DNA from: Lunularia cruciata
Lineage: Eukaryota; Streptophyta; Marchantiopsida; Lunulariales; Lunulariaceae
Assembly (NCBI GenBank): GCA_948567375.1
Contig: OX419756.1
Span: forward strand, 45,956,333 to 46,020,332
Direction: 5' to 3'
Length of the DNA: 64,000 bases
Part shown: positions 47,905-58,345 of the stretch, one piece after another
Layout: every line of letters begins with the position of its first letter
Numbering within the stretch: position 1 is the stretch's first letter
Notes under the pieces: model-generated
What the model saw: the letters and a program-made list of their open reading frames with translations, nothing else
Database searches by the model: none
What the model was told of the DNA's origin: nothing
Program-made: the position numbers and the translations under genes

Positions 47905-48738
47905 ATGGCGGCAATACCAAATGTTATCCTTGCAATGCAACAACAAATCGAGCATCTTACTCAATTGTTGGATGAACGAGACCAGCAACGACGAGAACAA
48001 GTAGACAGAGCGCCAGTTCAAGATGGAGAAGATCGCATTTGATTTCCGAAACCCAAGGTGTTTGAAGGCAAGAATCTTCCAGGCATAGTGGAGAATTTTG
48101 TGTTTGACTGTGAACGTTAATTTGAAGCCACCAATCTTCAAGATGAGCGGAAACAAATTCTCTTGGCTTCTAGCCAATTGGATGGCATGGCAAAACTTTG
48201 GTGGCGATTCCAAGTAGAAAGAGCTGAACGACAAATTGTTACACGGATTTTGACATGGGCAGAATTCAAGGATGCAATACTTGGTCGATTTTAGACTATA
48301 AATGCCACCCGAGCTGCACGAGATAAATTGGCGGAGTTGAGGCAGATTGGCTCAGTGAGAAGCTACATCACACAATTTCAGAATATCATCATGCAAATTC
48401 CAGATTTCCAAGAAGGTGAAGTTTTGGATCGATTTGTGCGAGGATTGAAGTCACAAACCAGATTGGAGGTGACCATGCAAGAACCACAAACCGTAAAAGA
48501 AGCCATGCAATTGGCTGAGCGTTTTGATTCCTTAGTTGCAACAACTTGGCCTCGACCTTGACCTACACAAAACCTACCAGTACCACGAGTGGAAGAACCG
48601 GTACCAATGGAGATTGATGCTATCCAACAAAGACCACTTGGCACAGTAGATAGAGAAAGATTACAACAAAATGGAGGTTGCTTTTATTGTCGCCAAGTTG
48701 GACATCCCATTGCTGAATGTCCACGCAAGAATGCATGA
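47905..48738 (+). pseudogene. Element C gag (capsid and zinc knuckle) with internal stops
   Basis: Starts ATG-GCG-GCA (MAAIPNVILAMQQQIEHLTQ). The capsid region includes KLWWRFQ and LRQIGSVRSYITQFQNIIMQ, and the nucleocapsid has one CCHC zinc knuckle, CFYCRQVGHPIAEC, at about 48679-48720. In this frame there are stops at 48040 (TGA), 48118 (TAA), 48292 (TAG), 48559 (TGA) and 48736 (TGA), but no indel. The ones at 48292 and 48736 are matched by stops in element B; 48736 may be the native gag end. Gag would form the virus-like particle and bind the RNA. Confidence 0.8.
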
Positions 48739-48830
48739 CCTCGACAAGTTGCCCAAGTGGAGGTTGTGGAGCGGAATGATCAAGGAAATGAAGAATCCCA
48801 GTAGGAGATTTTGAGCCGCCTACTGGGAGC

Positions 48831-50432
48831 TTGATTAGTTCCAATGGGATTGAAGGCTCAACCTATGCAAGTCTACTTCACTTGCAAGGTATGATATCTA
48901 ATTGGGGTTGTAGGATTTTGGTCGATTTTGGAAGTTCAGAGAATTGCATGTCTATGCAAGTAGCAAAGGAATTGGGTATTCCTATCAAGCTAGTGATTGG
49001 AAGTAGTTTGATGATGGCGGATGGTAGAAAAGGTTCTGCATTCCGCACCTTGCATCCTGTTACCTTCAAGATTGGGAAGGAGTATTAAGAGTGTATGAGG
49101 TTTGTAGTGGCACCTCTACACTATGATATCATTATGGGTCTACCTTGGCTTGAACGTCATGAAGTTCAATTTGATTGGACCCGACGTCAAATTCAAATAC
49201 AACACCAAGGTAGGAATTTCCGATTAGGTTGTCTGGCACCTCTGAGTAAGACACCTAAGAATAGTCAATCCCAAGATGGGAAGTTTGTTGAGAAGGTAGC
49301 CATAGAGCAAATCTGGAAGGGAGATGAGTCCCAAGATGGGAAGTTTGCCAGGAAGGCAACCATGGAGCAAGCTTGGAAGAGAGATGAGTCCCTAGAAGGG
49401 AAGTTTGTTAATGAAGCAGCCATAGAGCAAGCTTTGGAGGAAGATACGTCTATATTTGCGGTGTGGATCAAGCAGATTGCACAAGAACAATCTGAGGAGG
49501 GCCAAGTGCCACATCAAGAAACGGTTGATCGGATAGTTCAGGAGTTTGCAGATGTGTTTCCGGATGATCTGCCAAAGGGATTACCCTCTGATCGAGGTAT
49601 GCCCTTCAAGATCGAGTTATTGCTAGGGAGTACTCCAATGAGTAGACCAATCTATTGGCTCTCACCAAAGGAGTTGGAGGAGTTGCGAACAACACTTACA
49701 AAGTTGTTGGAGAAGGATTTCATACGACATAGTACCTCTCCTTGGGAAGCACCGATACTATTTGTTCCAAAGAAGGATGGAGGACTTTGTTTCTGTATCA
49801 ATTACCGTGGGCTCAATAAGAAAACCGTGAAGAATGCATATCCCTTGCCTTGGATCGATGACCTGCTTGATCAATTAAGTGGAGCACGCTACTTTTCCAA
49901 GCTAGATCTTTGTAGCGGCTATTGGCAAATTCCTATTGAAGGAGAGGACATGCAAAAGACTGCCTTTCGCACAAGGTATGGACATTTTGAGTGGAGAGTT
50001 CTACCTTTCGGACTCACTAATGCTCCAGCAGTCTTCATGGATCAGATGCATCGGGTGTTGGAGGGACTATTGGATCAGTCCGTGGTAGTGTTCTTAGATG
50101 ATATCTTAATCTATAGTAAGACAGAGGCAGAACACAGGAATCATGTACGGGAAGTCCTAAGACGACTACGACATTGGAAATTTTACTGCAAGAAGTCAAA
50201 GTGTGCTTTTTGGCAAAAGGAGGTTACCTTCTTGGGTCATAAGATCTCATCAGAGGGGATCAAGATGGAAGAAGAGAAGATCAAGGCCATTACTGATTGG
50301 CCTACCCCGAAGGATGCTACCGAAGTACGAGCATTCAATGGATTGGCCAGTTTTTACCAACGGTTCATCCATTATTATGCTCATGTGGCTACACCATTGA
50401 CTGACCTCTTGGGAAAGAACTCGAGCTTCTAA
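48831..50432 (+). pseudogene. Element C protease and reverse transcriptase
   Basis: Protease: ILVDFGSSENCM near 48914, where the usual DSG active site is DFG, then [10 protein letters not shown] near 49130. A stop (TAA) at 49086 interrupts it. Three exact 60-bp repeats lie at 49269-49448. Reverse transcriptase: [32 protein letters not shown] (catalytic Asp), [12 protein letters not shown] and [13 protein letters not shown] (catalytic Asp-Asp, about 50080-50121), then [13 protein letters not shown] of the connection region. TAA at 50430 ends the 445-codon open frame; element B has CAA here, so this is a C-specific change. Same frame as the rest of pol. Confidence 0.85.
49269..49448 (+). repeat. 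Three tandem 60-bp coding repeats in element C
   Basis: Units start at 49269, 49329 and 49389, each encoding 20 residues of the form S-(Q/L)-(D/E)-G-K-F-x4-(A/T)-(I/M)-E-Q-x6. Element B has one unit at the same place (near 44828), so the array expanded in the C lineage. It lies in the spacer between protease and reverse transcriptase. Confidence 0.9.
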
Positions 50433-50882
50433 TGGACCACCAAGCATGAAGAAGCATTCCAGAAGTTAAAGCATATGGTGTCTTCAAGACCCATTCTTCA
50501 ACCATATGATCCTCAACTACCTTGTGTGGTTGATTTTGATGTTTCTAACTTTGCAATTGGAGCTGTGTTGCAACAAGAATTTCCAGATGGACTACATCCT
50601 ATTGCCTTTGCGTCTCGCCGACTAAATACAGCTGAAAGAAATTACTCTGCTCGAGATCGGGAACAACTTGCAATGGTATATGCCACCAAGGTATGGAGGC
50701 ATTATCTCTTGGGGAAACAAGTGATCATGCGAACTGATCACAAGCCATTGTTGCAGACCTTACACCTAGAGCACATGAAGAGTTGACATCATCGATGGGA
50801 AGAGCAACTCCAATTGTTTGACATCAAACTTGAGTACAAACCAGGTCGGTTCCATGTCATCCCTGATGCTCTATCACGATGA
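50433..50882 (+). pseudogene. Element C RNase H
   Basis: Reads VDFDVSNFAIGAVLQQ (first catalytic Asp), ERNYSARDREQLAMVYA (catalytic Glu) and MRTDHKPLLQTL (TDH motif), the gypsy RNase H pattern, which degrades the RNA of the RNA-DNA hybrid. TGA at 50784 and TGA at 50880 interrupt the frame; both sites are also TGA in element B (46187 and 46283). Confidence 0.85.
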
Positions 50883-50888
50883 CCTAAC

Positions 50889-52355
50889 TTGAAGTCTCTT
50901 CCTCTCATTGCGGTAGCAATTACGATGGTGTCAATTGATCCCAAGATTCATAACAAGTTTTGGTTAGCTCTACAGCAAGATCCATTCTTCCAAATGGTAC
51001 ACGGTTGTCTGACAGCACGTGACAAGGAGTACAACACCTTCTACTTCAAGGAAGGCCTTTTATTCCATGAAGACCAGATCTATGTTCCGGCCAAAGGTGA
51101 TCTTCGACTTGTGCGCCTTCAAGAAGCCCATGATTTACCTATAGCGGGTCACATGGGAGTGGAAAAGACCTTGGGCACCCTCCAACGCCAATGGTGGTGG
51201 CCCAACATGACACGAGATGTTCGAGACTTTGTCCAATCATGTGAGAGCTGCCAACGGAACAAGGCCAGCAACCAAAAGCCGAGTGGACTCCTTCAACCAC
51301 TCGCCATTCCATCCGCTCGTTGGGAGCATGTGAGCTTGGATCTCATCACATCCTTGCCAAAGACAAAACAAGAACACACCGCAATTGTGGTGTTTGTGGA
51401 TAAGCTTAGTAAGCAAAACCACTTGGCACCAACCTGTGATACCGTGGATGCTCCAACCTTAGCGCAAATCTACTTCGACAATGTCTTCAAGCATCATGGG
51501 ATGCTACGTGTACTTATCTCCGATCGTGATCCTTGATTTATCAAGAAGTTTTGGCAAGCACTCTTCTAGATACTCGGCACCAAGCTTGCTTTGTCCACGG
51601 CCTATCATCCTCAAACTGATGGACAAACCAAACGCGCCAATCGTACATTGGAGGATATGATGCGGGCCTTTGTCAATGTCCACCATACCAATTGGGATGA
51701 ATGTCTTGCAACTGTAGAATTTGCCTACAACAATTCCAAACAGGCAAGCACTGGATTTTCTCCCTTCTTTCTCAATTTTGGCCAAGATCTGCTTGTTCCA
51801 GATTCTCTTCTTGCTCCTCCTCCCTCTCAGGTTCCTCATACTTCTACATTCTTGACCACTATATCCCAATCTCTCCAACAAGCCAAATCTCACCTCCTTG
51901 TTGCTCAGAATCACCAAAAACAATATGCAGACCATCATCGTCGTGATCTCACCTTTGAAGTTGGTGATAAACTCATGCTATCCTCTAGTAACCTCCCTCT
52001 CCCACTTGATACCCAAGTTTGTAAACTTGCTCCTAATTGGATAGGACCCTTTGATATCACCCACATTATCTCTCCTGTTGCTTATCGTCTTGCCTTACCT
52101 TGTCACATGCGTATCCATCCTGTCTTTCATGTTTCCAAGTTGAAACCCTTTGTTCCTAACCCTTCTTCCTTTTCCTCTCAAGTCCAACCTCCCCCTCTTC
52201 CTGTCCCTATCAATGATCATGAGGAGTACAAAGTTGATCGTATCCTTGCGCGTCACCATATTCAACGAGGCCGTCGCCAACATACAGAGTACAAGGTCCT
52301 TTGGAAAGGGTATCCCCTTCATGATGCCACATGGGAACCTCTTTCTCACCTCTAG
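50889..52355 (+). pseudogene. Element C integrase with C-terminal chromodomain
   Basis: Zinc-binding HHCC domain: HDLPIAGHMGVEKT and CESCQRNKA (about 51130-51270). Catalytic core: SLDLITSLPK (first Asp) and STAYHPQTDGQTKRANRTLE (about 51594, with the last catalytic acid). A GPY-like stretch (LAPNWIGPFDIT) and HPVFHVSKLKPF precede a chromodomain at about 52218-52352 (EEYKVDRIL, YKVLWKGYPLHDATWEPL). Chromodomains bind methylated histone tails and steer integration. TGA at 51534 and TAG at 51567 both have counterparts in element B (46936 and 46969). Confidence 0.88.
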
Positions 52356-52416
52356 AATGCACAAATGGCCATCAAGGAATTCAAAGCTTCACTGGCGACA
52401 AGGACGTCACCAACTA

Positions 52417-52428
52417 GCGGCGGGGGAA
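52417..52428 (+). other. Polypurine tract of element C
   Basis: GCGGCGGGGGAA lies two bases before the 3' LTR, the expected plus-strand priming site. Confidence 0.7.
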
Positions 52429-52430
52429 TA

Positions 52431-52843
52431 TGTAACAATGTGGAGTTTAGTGACGAAGTTAGTCGGGCTTACGAAGTAGAGAATAAGACAAAATAGCCTA
52501 GAATATTCTAGAAGCATCTAAGAAGCTTCTTAGGAAGCTTCCCAACTACTTAACTTGCGCCCTAAGCAGGTAGCTTCTAGGAGGAAGCTTCTAACTAGCG
52601 TAGCTTGCACGCCAAGTAGGCGGCTTCTAGAAGGAAGCTTCTTGAGAAGCTTCCTAGTTAACTTGGCTTGCACTCCAAGAAAGCGGCTCAAGGAAGCTTC
52701 TTGAGAAGCTTCAAGGGTCTTGTATGCTACCTATAAATACCAAGGCCGAAGCTCATGCTAGGCATTCGGAGTTTTCCCTCATTCTAGTGTCCCAATGTGA
52801 GTTTCCATTCTCCTATTTCTCTCCTCGGTTTTGGTCTTTTACA
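52431..52843 (+). repeat. 3' LTR of element C (413 bp)
   Basis: TGTAACAATG to TTTTACA. It lacks 10 bp (within a TCTAGAAGCT palindromic stretch) present in the 5' LTR and differs from it at about ten sites. Confidence 0.93.
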
Positions 52844-53458
52844 CCCTTCTTGCTTCTTCTCCATCTCATGTCCCACATACTTCAACCTTCTTGACCACCA
52901 TATCCCAATCCCTCCAGCAAGCCAAGTCTCATCTCCTTGTTGCTCAAAATTGTCAAAAACAATATGCAGACCACCATCATCCTAATCTCACCTTTCAAGT
53001 TGGTGACAAAGTCATGCTCTCTTCTAGTAACCTACTCGTACCACTTGATACCCAAGTTCATAAACTCACCCCTAATTGGATAAGACACTTTGATGTCACT
53101 CAAATCATCTCTCCTATTGCTTATTGACTTGCCTTGCCTTGTCATATGTGCACCCACCATGTTTTTCATGTTTCTAAGTTAAAACCCTTTGTTCCTAATC
53201 CATCTTCTTTTTCCTCTTGTGTCCAACCTCCTCCTCCTCCTATCTCTATCCATGATCATGAGGAGTACAAAGTTGATCATATACTTGCACATTGTCACAT
53301 CCAACATGGCTGTCAACAACATATAGAGTACAAGGTCCTTTGGAAGGGCTATCCCCTTCATGATGCTACTTGGGAGGAGCCTCTTTCTTATCTCGGCCAT
53401 CTAGGAGTTTGAAGCTTCTATGGTAATGAGGATGTCACCAACTAGCGATGAGGGAATA
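52844..53458 (+). pseudogene. Element B integrase C-terminus and chromodomain (distal part)
   Basis: Continuation of element B after element C: FLTTISQSLQQAKSHLLV, VMLSSSNLL, HHVFHVSKLKPFVPNP and a chromodomain (EEYKVDHIL, YKVLWKGYPLHDATW). There is a TGA near 53126, and the frame closes at 53412, followed by the B polypurine region. Confidence 0.85.
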
Positions 53459-53884
53459 TTTAACAATATAGAGTTTAATGACAAAGTTAGTCAAGGCTAC
53501 CAAAGTAGTGAATAGGCCAAATTAGCCTAGAATATTCTAGAAGTATCTAGGAACCTTCTTGGGAAGCTTTTCACTAGCTTAGCTTGCGCTCCAAGTAAAT
53601 AGCTTCTAGAGGAAAGCTTCTAGAAGCTTCCAACTAGCTTAGCTTGCACGTCAAGTAGGCGGTTTCAAGAAAGGAGCTTTTTGAGAAGCTTCACGGTTAA
53701 CTTGGCTTGCACTCCAAGAAAGTGGCTCAAGGAAGCTTCTTGAGAGGCTTCTCAAGAGCCTTGTATGCTCCCTATAAATATGAAAACCAAAGCTCATGCT
53801 AAGCATTCAGAGTTTTCCTACATTCAAGTATCCCAATGTGATCTTTCATTCTCTTATTTCTCTCCTTGGTCTTGGTCTTTTATA
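53459..53884 (+). repeat. 3' LTR of element B (426 bp)
   Basis: Starts TTTAACAATATAGAGTTTAA and ends GGTCTTTTATA; same length as the 5' LTR but clearly diverged from it. Followed by the ATTAT target duplication. Confidence 0.85.
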
Positions 53885-54645
53885 ATTATAGTGACTACAA
53901 CCAAATCAAGATTGCATTAAAGCATAAACATCTCACCACATTCACCATACCTTAAGCTCATGGCTTTCAAGGTCATGCCTTTTGGGATTTGTAATGCTCT
54001 AGCCACATTCTAATGGTTCATGAACAAGGTGTTTGAACCCTTCTTTGGAAAATTTGTGAGAGGTTTCATTGATAACTTTTGTGTCTATAGGAGCAAGGAG
54101 GAGCATTTTGAGCACTTGATCAAAGTTTTGCAATGCTTGGATGAAGCAAATGCATCACTCAAACCAGAAGTGCATCTTTGGTTGTGAAGAAGGCTTACTT
54201 TTGAGGCATATCTTTTCCAAGGATGGAATAGCAATGGATCTTTAAAAGGTGAGAAAAATCTTAGAGTTTCCATTCCCTTCAAGCTTGACAAAGTTACACC
54301 AATTCTTGTGGATGGTTGGTTTCTCTAAGAGGTTCATCTTCTCATTTTCCAACAAAGCTTATGCATTGATCATTTACATGAAAAAAGGTGTAGAATGCAC
54401 GGTAATTTTGGAGGACAAGGAGGCTCTTAAAGCTTTTGAGAAGCTCAAGCAATCCTTTATTATGACTCTAATTCTTGCTTAACTTGATTGTTATAAGCCT
54501 TTTGTTCTTTACACTCATACTTCCAATGTAATTATAGAATGCATTCTTAGTCAATTAGACCAAGGTGTGCATGATCATCCAATAGCTTATGCTAGTAGGC
54601 ATATGGTCTCAACAAAGAAGAACTACTCAAACATAGAAAGGGAAG
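53885..54645 (+). pseudogene. Ty3/gypsy element A, right part (reverse transcriptase to RNase H)
   Basis: Resumes element A at DYNQIKIALKHKHLTTFT, then FKVMPFGICNALATF, FVRGFIDNFCVYRSKEEHFE (the active site FIDD changed to FIDN) and, after a frameshift, KEALKAFEKLKQS. RNase H fades out near 54640 (STKKNYSNIEREG), where sequence matching the LTR of the opposite-strand element D begins. Confidence 0.8.
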
Positions 54646-54649
54646 GATA

Positions 54650-54882
54650 CTAGAATCCAAAATAGTGGAATTCCTCTTGAATACTAGAACCCAAAATAGT
54701 GGTGCTCATCTTTTCCACTTCCTCTAAAGTAAGGTCCACTCTATCTTAGCTAAGACTAACTTTAGCTAATCATGACTAATGTAGAACCATCTTTTATCTC
54801 TATATAAATAATATCTCTCAAGTACTAGTAATACCAAACTAAATATCACAGTACAACATACATACACAAATGGGTGTTAAAT
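54650..54882 (-). mobile_element. Truncated LTR of element D (minus orientation)
   Basis: Homologous to 34617-34811 (CTAGAATCCAAAATAGTGG, TAAGGTCCACTCTATCTTAGC, TTAGCTAATCATGACTAAT). Minus strand begins TTTAACACCCATTTGTG at 54882. The phrase TAGAA.CCCAAAATAGTGG is partly duplicated at 54651 and 54684. The LTR is cut where it meets element A. Confidence 0.65.
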
Positions 54883-57800
54883 TTACCACCCTAAGACTAA
54901 GTCTTCACTTTGTCCTCAAAGTGAAGGTCTCTCTACCTTCTATGATACATCTTCAACATATCAAACTTAATCCTATCAAAGTGTCTTCTTCCAAACTCCT
55001 TGAGATCATGGGTATAATTGGCCCACACCTTCTCCACTATAAAAGGTCCAAAGTACTTAGGCAAAAACTTCTTTTGCACTCTCTTGAATCGAATGGAACC
55101 TTTGCCAAGCCATTGGAATTTGGCTTATAAGATGTAGTTACTCTATGTGTGATAGAGAAATGTTGTAGCATGGCTATAGTGATGCTTCCTGTAAACTCTA
55201 CTCCTTTATCAAAAACCAACTCCAAAGGGCATCCAAACCTAGTGATAATGCATTCATAAAGAAATCTACCAACTTTATCTTCGTTCTTTGTACCTCAATG
55301 GTCTAGCCTCAACCCACTTGGTAAGGTAATCAGTAACTACTACAATGTACAGATTGTTCCTTGGGGTTGTATTGAGAGTACTATAACATCAATTCCCCAC
55401 TTCTCAAAAGGTCCTAGCAATAGATTTGATCTAAGTGGTGGAGTGGATGTATAATTTCTAGCAAAGCCTTGACAAACATGACAAGTTTTGCAATAATCAA
55501 GACAATCCTTCAAAATCCCTCTCCAATGGTAACCTGCATCTAGAATCTTAAAAGCAGTCACCTTTCATGCAAAGTGTCCTCCACACACTAAACCTTCATG
55601 AAACTCCTTTATGAGTAAGATATACTCTTCATTACCCATTGCTCTTTGAAGTAGATCATCTGCTCCTTGGTGAAAAAGAATATCCTCCACCATTATATAA
55701 GGTCTAGATCTTGTTGCAAGGGCCTTCCTCTCCCTAGCATACATCCCTTCTAAATAGTTACCTCTTGTCACAAAATCCACAATCTCCTTGTACTCCATTC
55801 AAACCTCTTGAGTGACTGAGATTGTCATGAGCTCTTCATTCAAGAAGGGATCATCCACTCGCTCATCTCCATCATGATCATAAACCCTAGATAACAAATC
55901 AGCATTTGCATGTATCTTTCCGGGCCTATCCTCAATGGTGTAGTCATACTCAAACAAGAGTATCATCCACCTTGCTAGTCTCCCTTCAACATTAGGCTTG
56001 TTCAAGATATACTTCAAGGCCTTGTGATCCGTGAAAATGGTGGCTTTCTCTCCATTAAGTAGTGTCTAAACTTCTTGAGACCAAAATCACTCACAACCCT
56101 TCTCTCTCCATGACAGAGTAGTTCTTTTTTTGTTGAAACCATCTGCCTACTAGCATAAGCTATTGGATGATCATGCCCATCTTGGTCTAATGGACTAAGA
56201 GTGCATTCTCTAGCAACATTGGAAGCATCAATGTAGAGGATGAAAGGCTTACTCCAATTAAGTTTAGCAAGAATTGGGGCTACAATAAGGGATTGCTTGA
56301 GCTCCTTAAAAGCTTTGAGAGCCTCCTTGTCTTCTAAAATCACCATGTAATCTACACCCTTCTTCATTTAGATGGTCAATGCATAAGCCTTGTCATAAAA
56401 TGAGAAGATGAACCTCTTGTAGTACCCAACCATCCCCAAGAATGGGCATAACTTTATCAAGCTTGAAAGGTATAGAAGGTTTGAGATTTTCCTCACCTTC
56501 TTAGGATCAACTGCTATTCCATCCTTGGAGATGATATGCCCCAAAAGTAGACCTTCTTCACATCCAAAAATGCACTTCTTTGGGTTGAGTGATGCATTTG
56601 CCTCATCCAAGCATTGCAAGACCTTGATTAGGTGCTCAAAGTGCTCCTTCTTGCTCCCATAGACACAAAAGTCATCAATGAAGTCTCTCATAAATTTCCC
56701 AATGAAAGGTTCAAATACCTTGTTCATGAACCATTGGAATGTGGTTGGAGCATTGCAAAGCCTAAAAGGCATGACCTTGAAAGCAAAAGTTCTCCAAGGT
56801 GTGGTGAATGTGATGAGTTGTTGAGACTTTGATGCAATCTTGATTTGGTTATATCCATTATAACCATCTCCAAAACTATACCTCTCATGACATGCAACCT
56901 CCTCCAAGATCTCATCAATGAATGGTAATGGGTAGTAGTCCTTCTTGGTAACAACATTGAGCTTCTTATAATCCACACATACCCAAAGCTTCCCATTCTT
57001 TTCCTTCACAATGACAATTGGAGACACCCATTCTGAATTCTCCACCTCAAAGACAAATCCAGCCTCCTTGAGCTTACCAATCTCCTCCTGCACAACCAAA
57101 GATATTGGTGGGCTAATGCAATGTTGCTTTTGGCGGATTGGTCTTGCATGTGACTCCACCTCTATCTTGTGCTCCTCCAAGGTGACTTCCTTCAAATCCT
57201 TGTAATAGAAAGCAAACACATGGATGAACTTGCAAAAAATCTTTGCAAATATCACTTTCTCCTCCTTGGTAACATTTGGGCCATACTTGAGGGTAGCTGA
57301 TCTTCTCTCTATCTCCTCAAGTGTCAATGGTGATTGATTTGGGTCCTTCAAAATCTCTGGCTTAGGTGGAAAATCCATAGCACACAAGGGATACACATCT
57401 AAATCCAATTCAGATTCATCCTCCTCCGTGGAAGTCTCCTCTTCCATGCTTGTGTCCACACTTGAAACTCATTCTTCAGAATCTGATTCCCAATAATCAA
57501 AAGATGGTGTATCTAAATGTGAACTGTTGGTGGTGTTAGTCATAAGAACTATAACTCTATGGTTTGATGGCCCAATCCTCAAGTACCCTTTGTGCCATCA
57601 ATTAGTTGTGCATGCTGCTCTCAACCATAGCCTCCCAAGAAGTAAGTCATAGCTTGAATCCTTCAAGACTTGGAAGGTCATGAGATTTTGAACTCCCATA
57701 ATTGAAACTACCACTTTATCCATCATCCCTACTGGTCAAACTTGTTGCTTTTTTGCCATGCTCACCACAAATGTTGAAGGTCTTGAGGGTATCATACCCA

Positions 57801-58345
57801 ACTTCTTCATCAACCTTTCTGACATGGCATTTACTATTGATCCTCCATCGACCAATGCATCCTTGATGTTGTGACCATTTACTCTCACATCAGTCTTGGA
57901 GGCGTATTCACAAGCCTCCCATGGTATTGGTTTGGCATCCACCACCCCCATTGATACTAGAAATTTTGCCTTCTTCTTCCTCTTGCTCCTTGTAGAACTC
58001 AAACCACCTCTAAGCTCCTTTCTTAAATTAGGATTCAAAGCAATCAATTAGCACACTGTGATGTTAGCCATGTGACTACCAACATCCTCTAAGACATTGT
58101 AGTTCCATTGTTGCTTTGAGATCAAGAAGTCCTCCATCTCCAACTTCTTCATTGGAGTCTTTGTTGTTGATGGTGTTGAAGTGCTTGTGCGAGTGGTCCT
58201 AGTAGGCATAGGAGTATCTTGGCTAGGAGTAAATCCTTGAGAAGAGTGTACATCCTCTACAAAACGAGCTCTCTTTTTCTCTTGTGCCAAAATCTCCAAA
58301 TTAAGACTCTTGGAGTTTCAACACTCTCCCTTCTCATGTGTCATG
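54883..58345 (-). pseudogene. Ty3/gypsy element D (gag end, protease, reverse transcriptase, RNase H, integrase)
   Basis: Best-preserved minus-strand gypsy copy. Gag end and protease at 57736-58299 (KKLEMEDFLISKQQW, DALVDGGSIVNAM). A 363-codon open frame at 56368-57459 holds the reverse transcriptase: WVSPIVIVKEKNGKLWVCVD, YSFGDGYNGYNQIKI, FRLCNAPTTF and RDFIDDFCVYGS (active site FIDD), then LLLGHIISKDGI. RNase H at 56014-56367 (FILYIDASN, IAYASRQMVSTKKEL), one frameshift, then integrase at 55340-55798 (EFHEGLVCGGHFA, CHVCQGFARN, GIDVIVLSIQPQ). Stops are few; the TGA after QQV (near 57736) is shared with element A. The 5' end is lost at about 58345. Confidence 0.85.

Larger units (their letters stand above)
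47212..52843 (+). mobile_element. Chromovirus-type Ty3/gypsy element C (5.6 kb, youngest insertion)
   Basis: Complete structure: LTR, primer site, gag, protease-reverse transcriptase-RNase H-integrase-chromodomain, polypurine tract, LTR and a perfect 5-bp target duplication. By eye the LTRs differ at about ten substitutions plus one 10-bp and one 1-bp indel in about 410 bp. Gag (frame of 47905) and pol (frame of 48831) have no frameshift, only point stop codons. It inserted into a member of its own family (B). Not able to move by itself as it stands. Confidence 0.93.
42762..53884 (+). mobile_element. Chromovirus-type Ty3/gypsy element B (11.1 kb, carries nested element C)
   Basis: Two 426-bp LTRs (42762-43187 and 53459-53884), an initiator-Met-type primer site, gag-pol remnants and a 5-bp target duplication define a complete insertion in element A. 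Its own length without C is about 5.5 kb. By eye the LTRs differ at very roughly one site in eight, so it is old. Pol ends in integrase plus chromodomain, the mark of chromoviruses. Confidence 0.85.

Noticed and set aside
42762-53884. Possible endogenous pararetrovirus because of reverse transcriptase plus RNase H
   Set aside because: LTRs, initiator-Met primer site, integrase, chromodomain and 5-bp target duplications identify LTR retrotransposons; no movement-protein-like sequence was seen.
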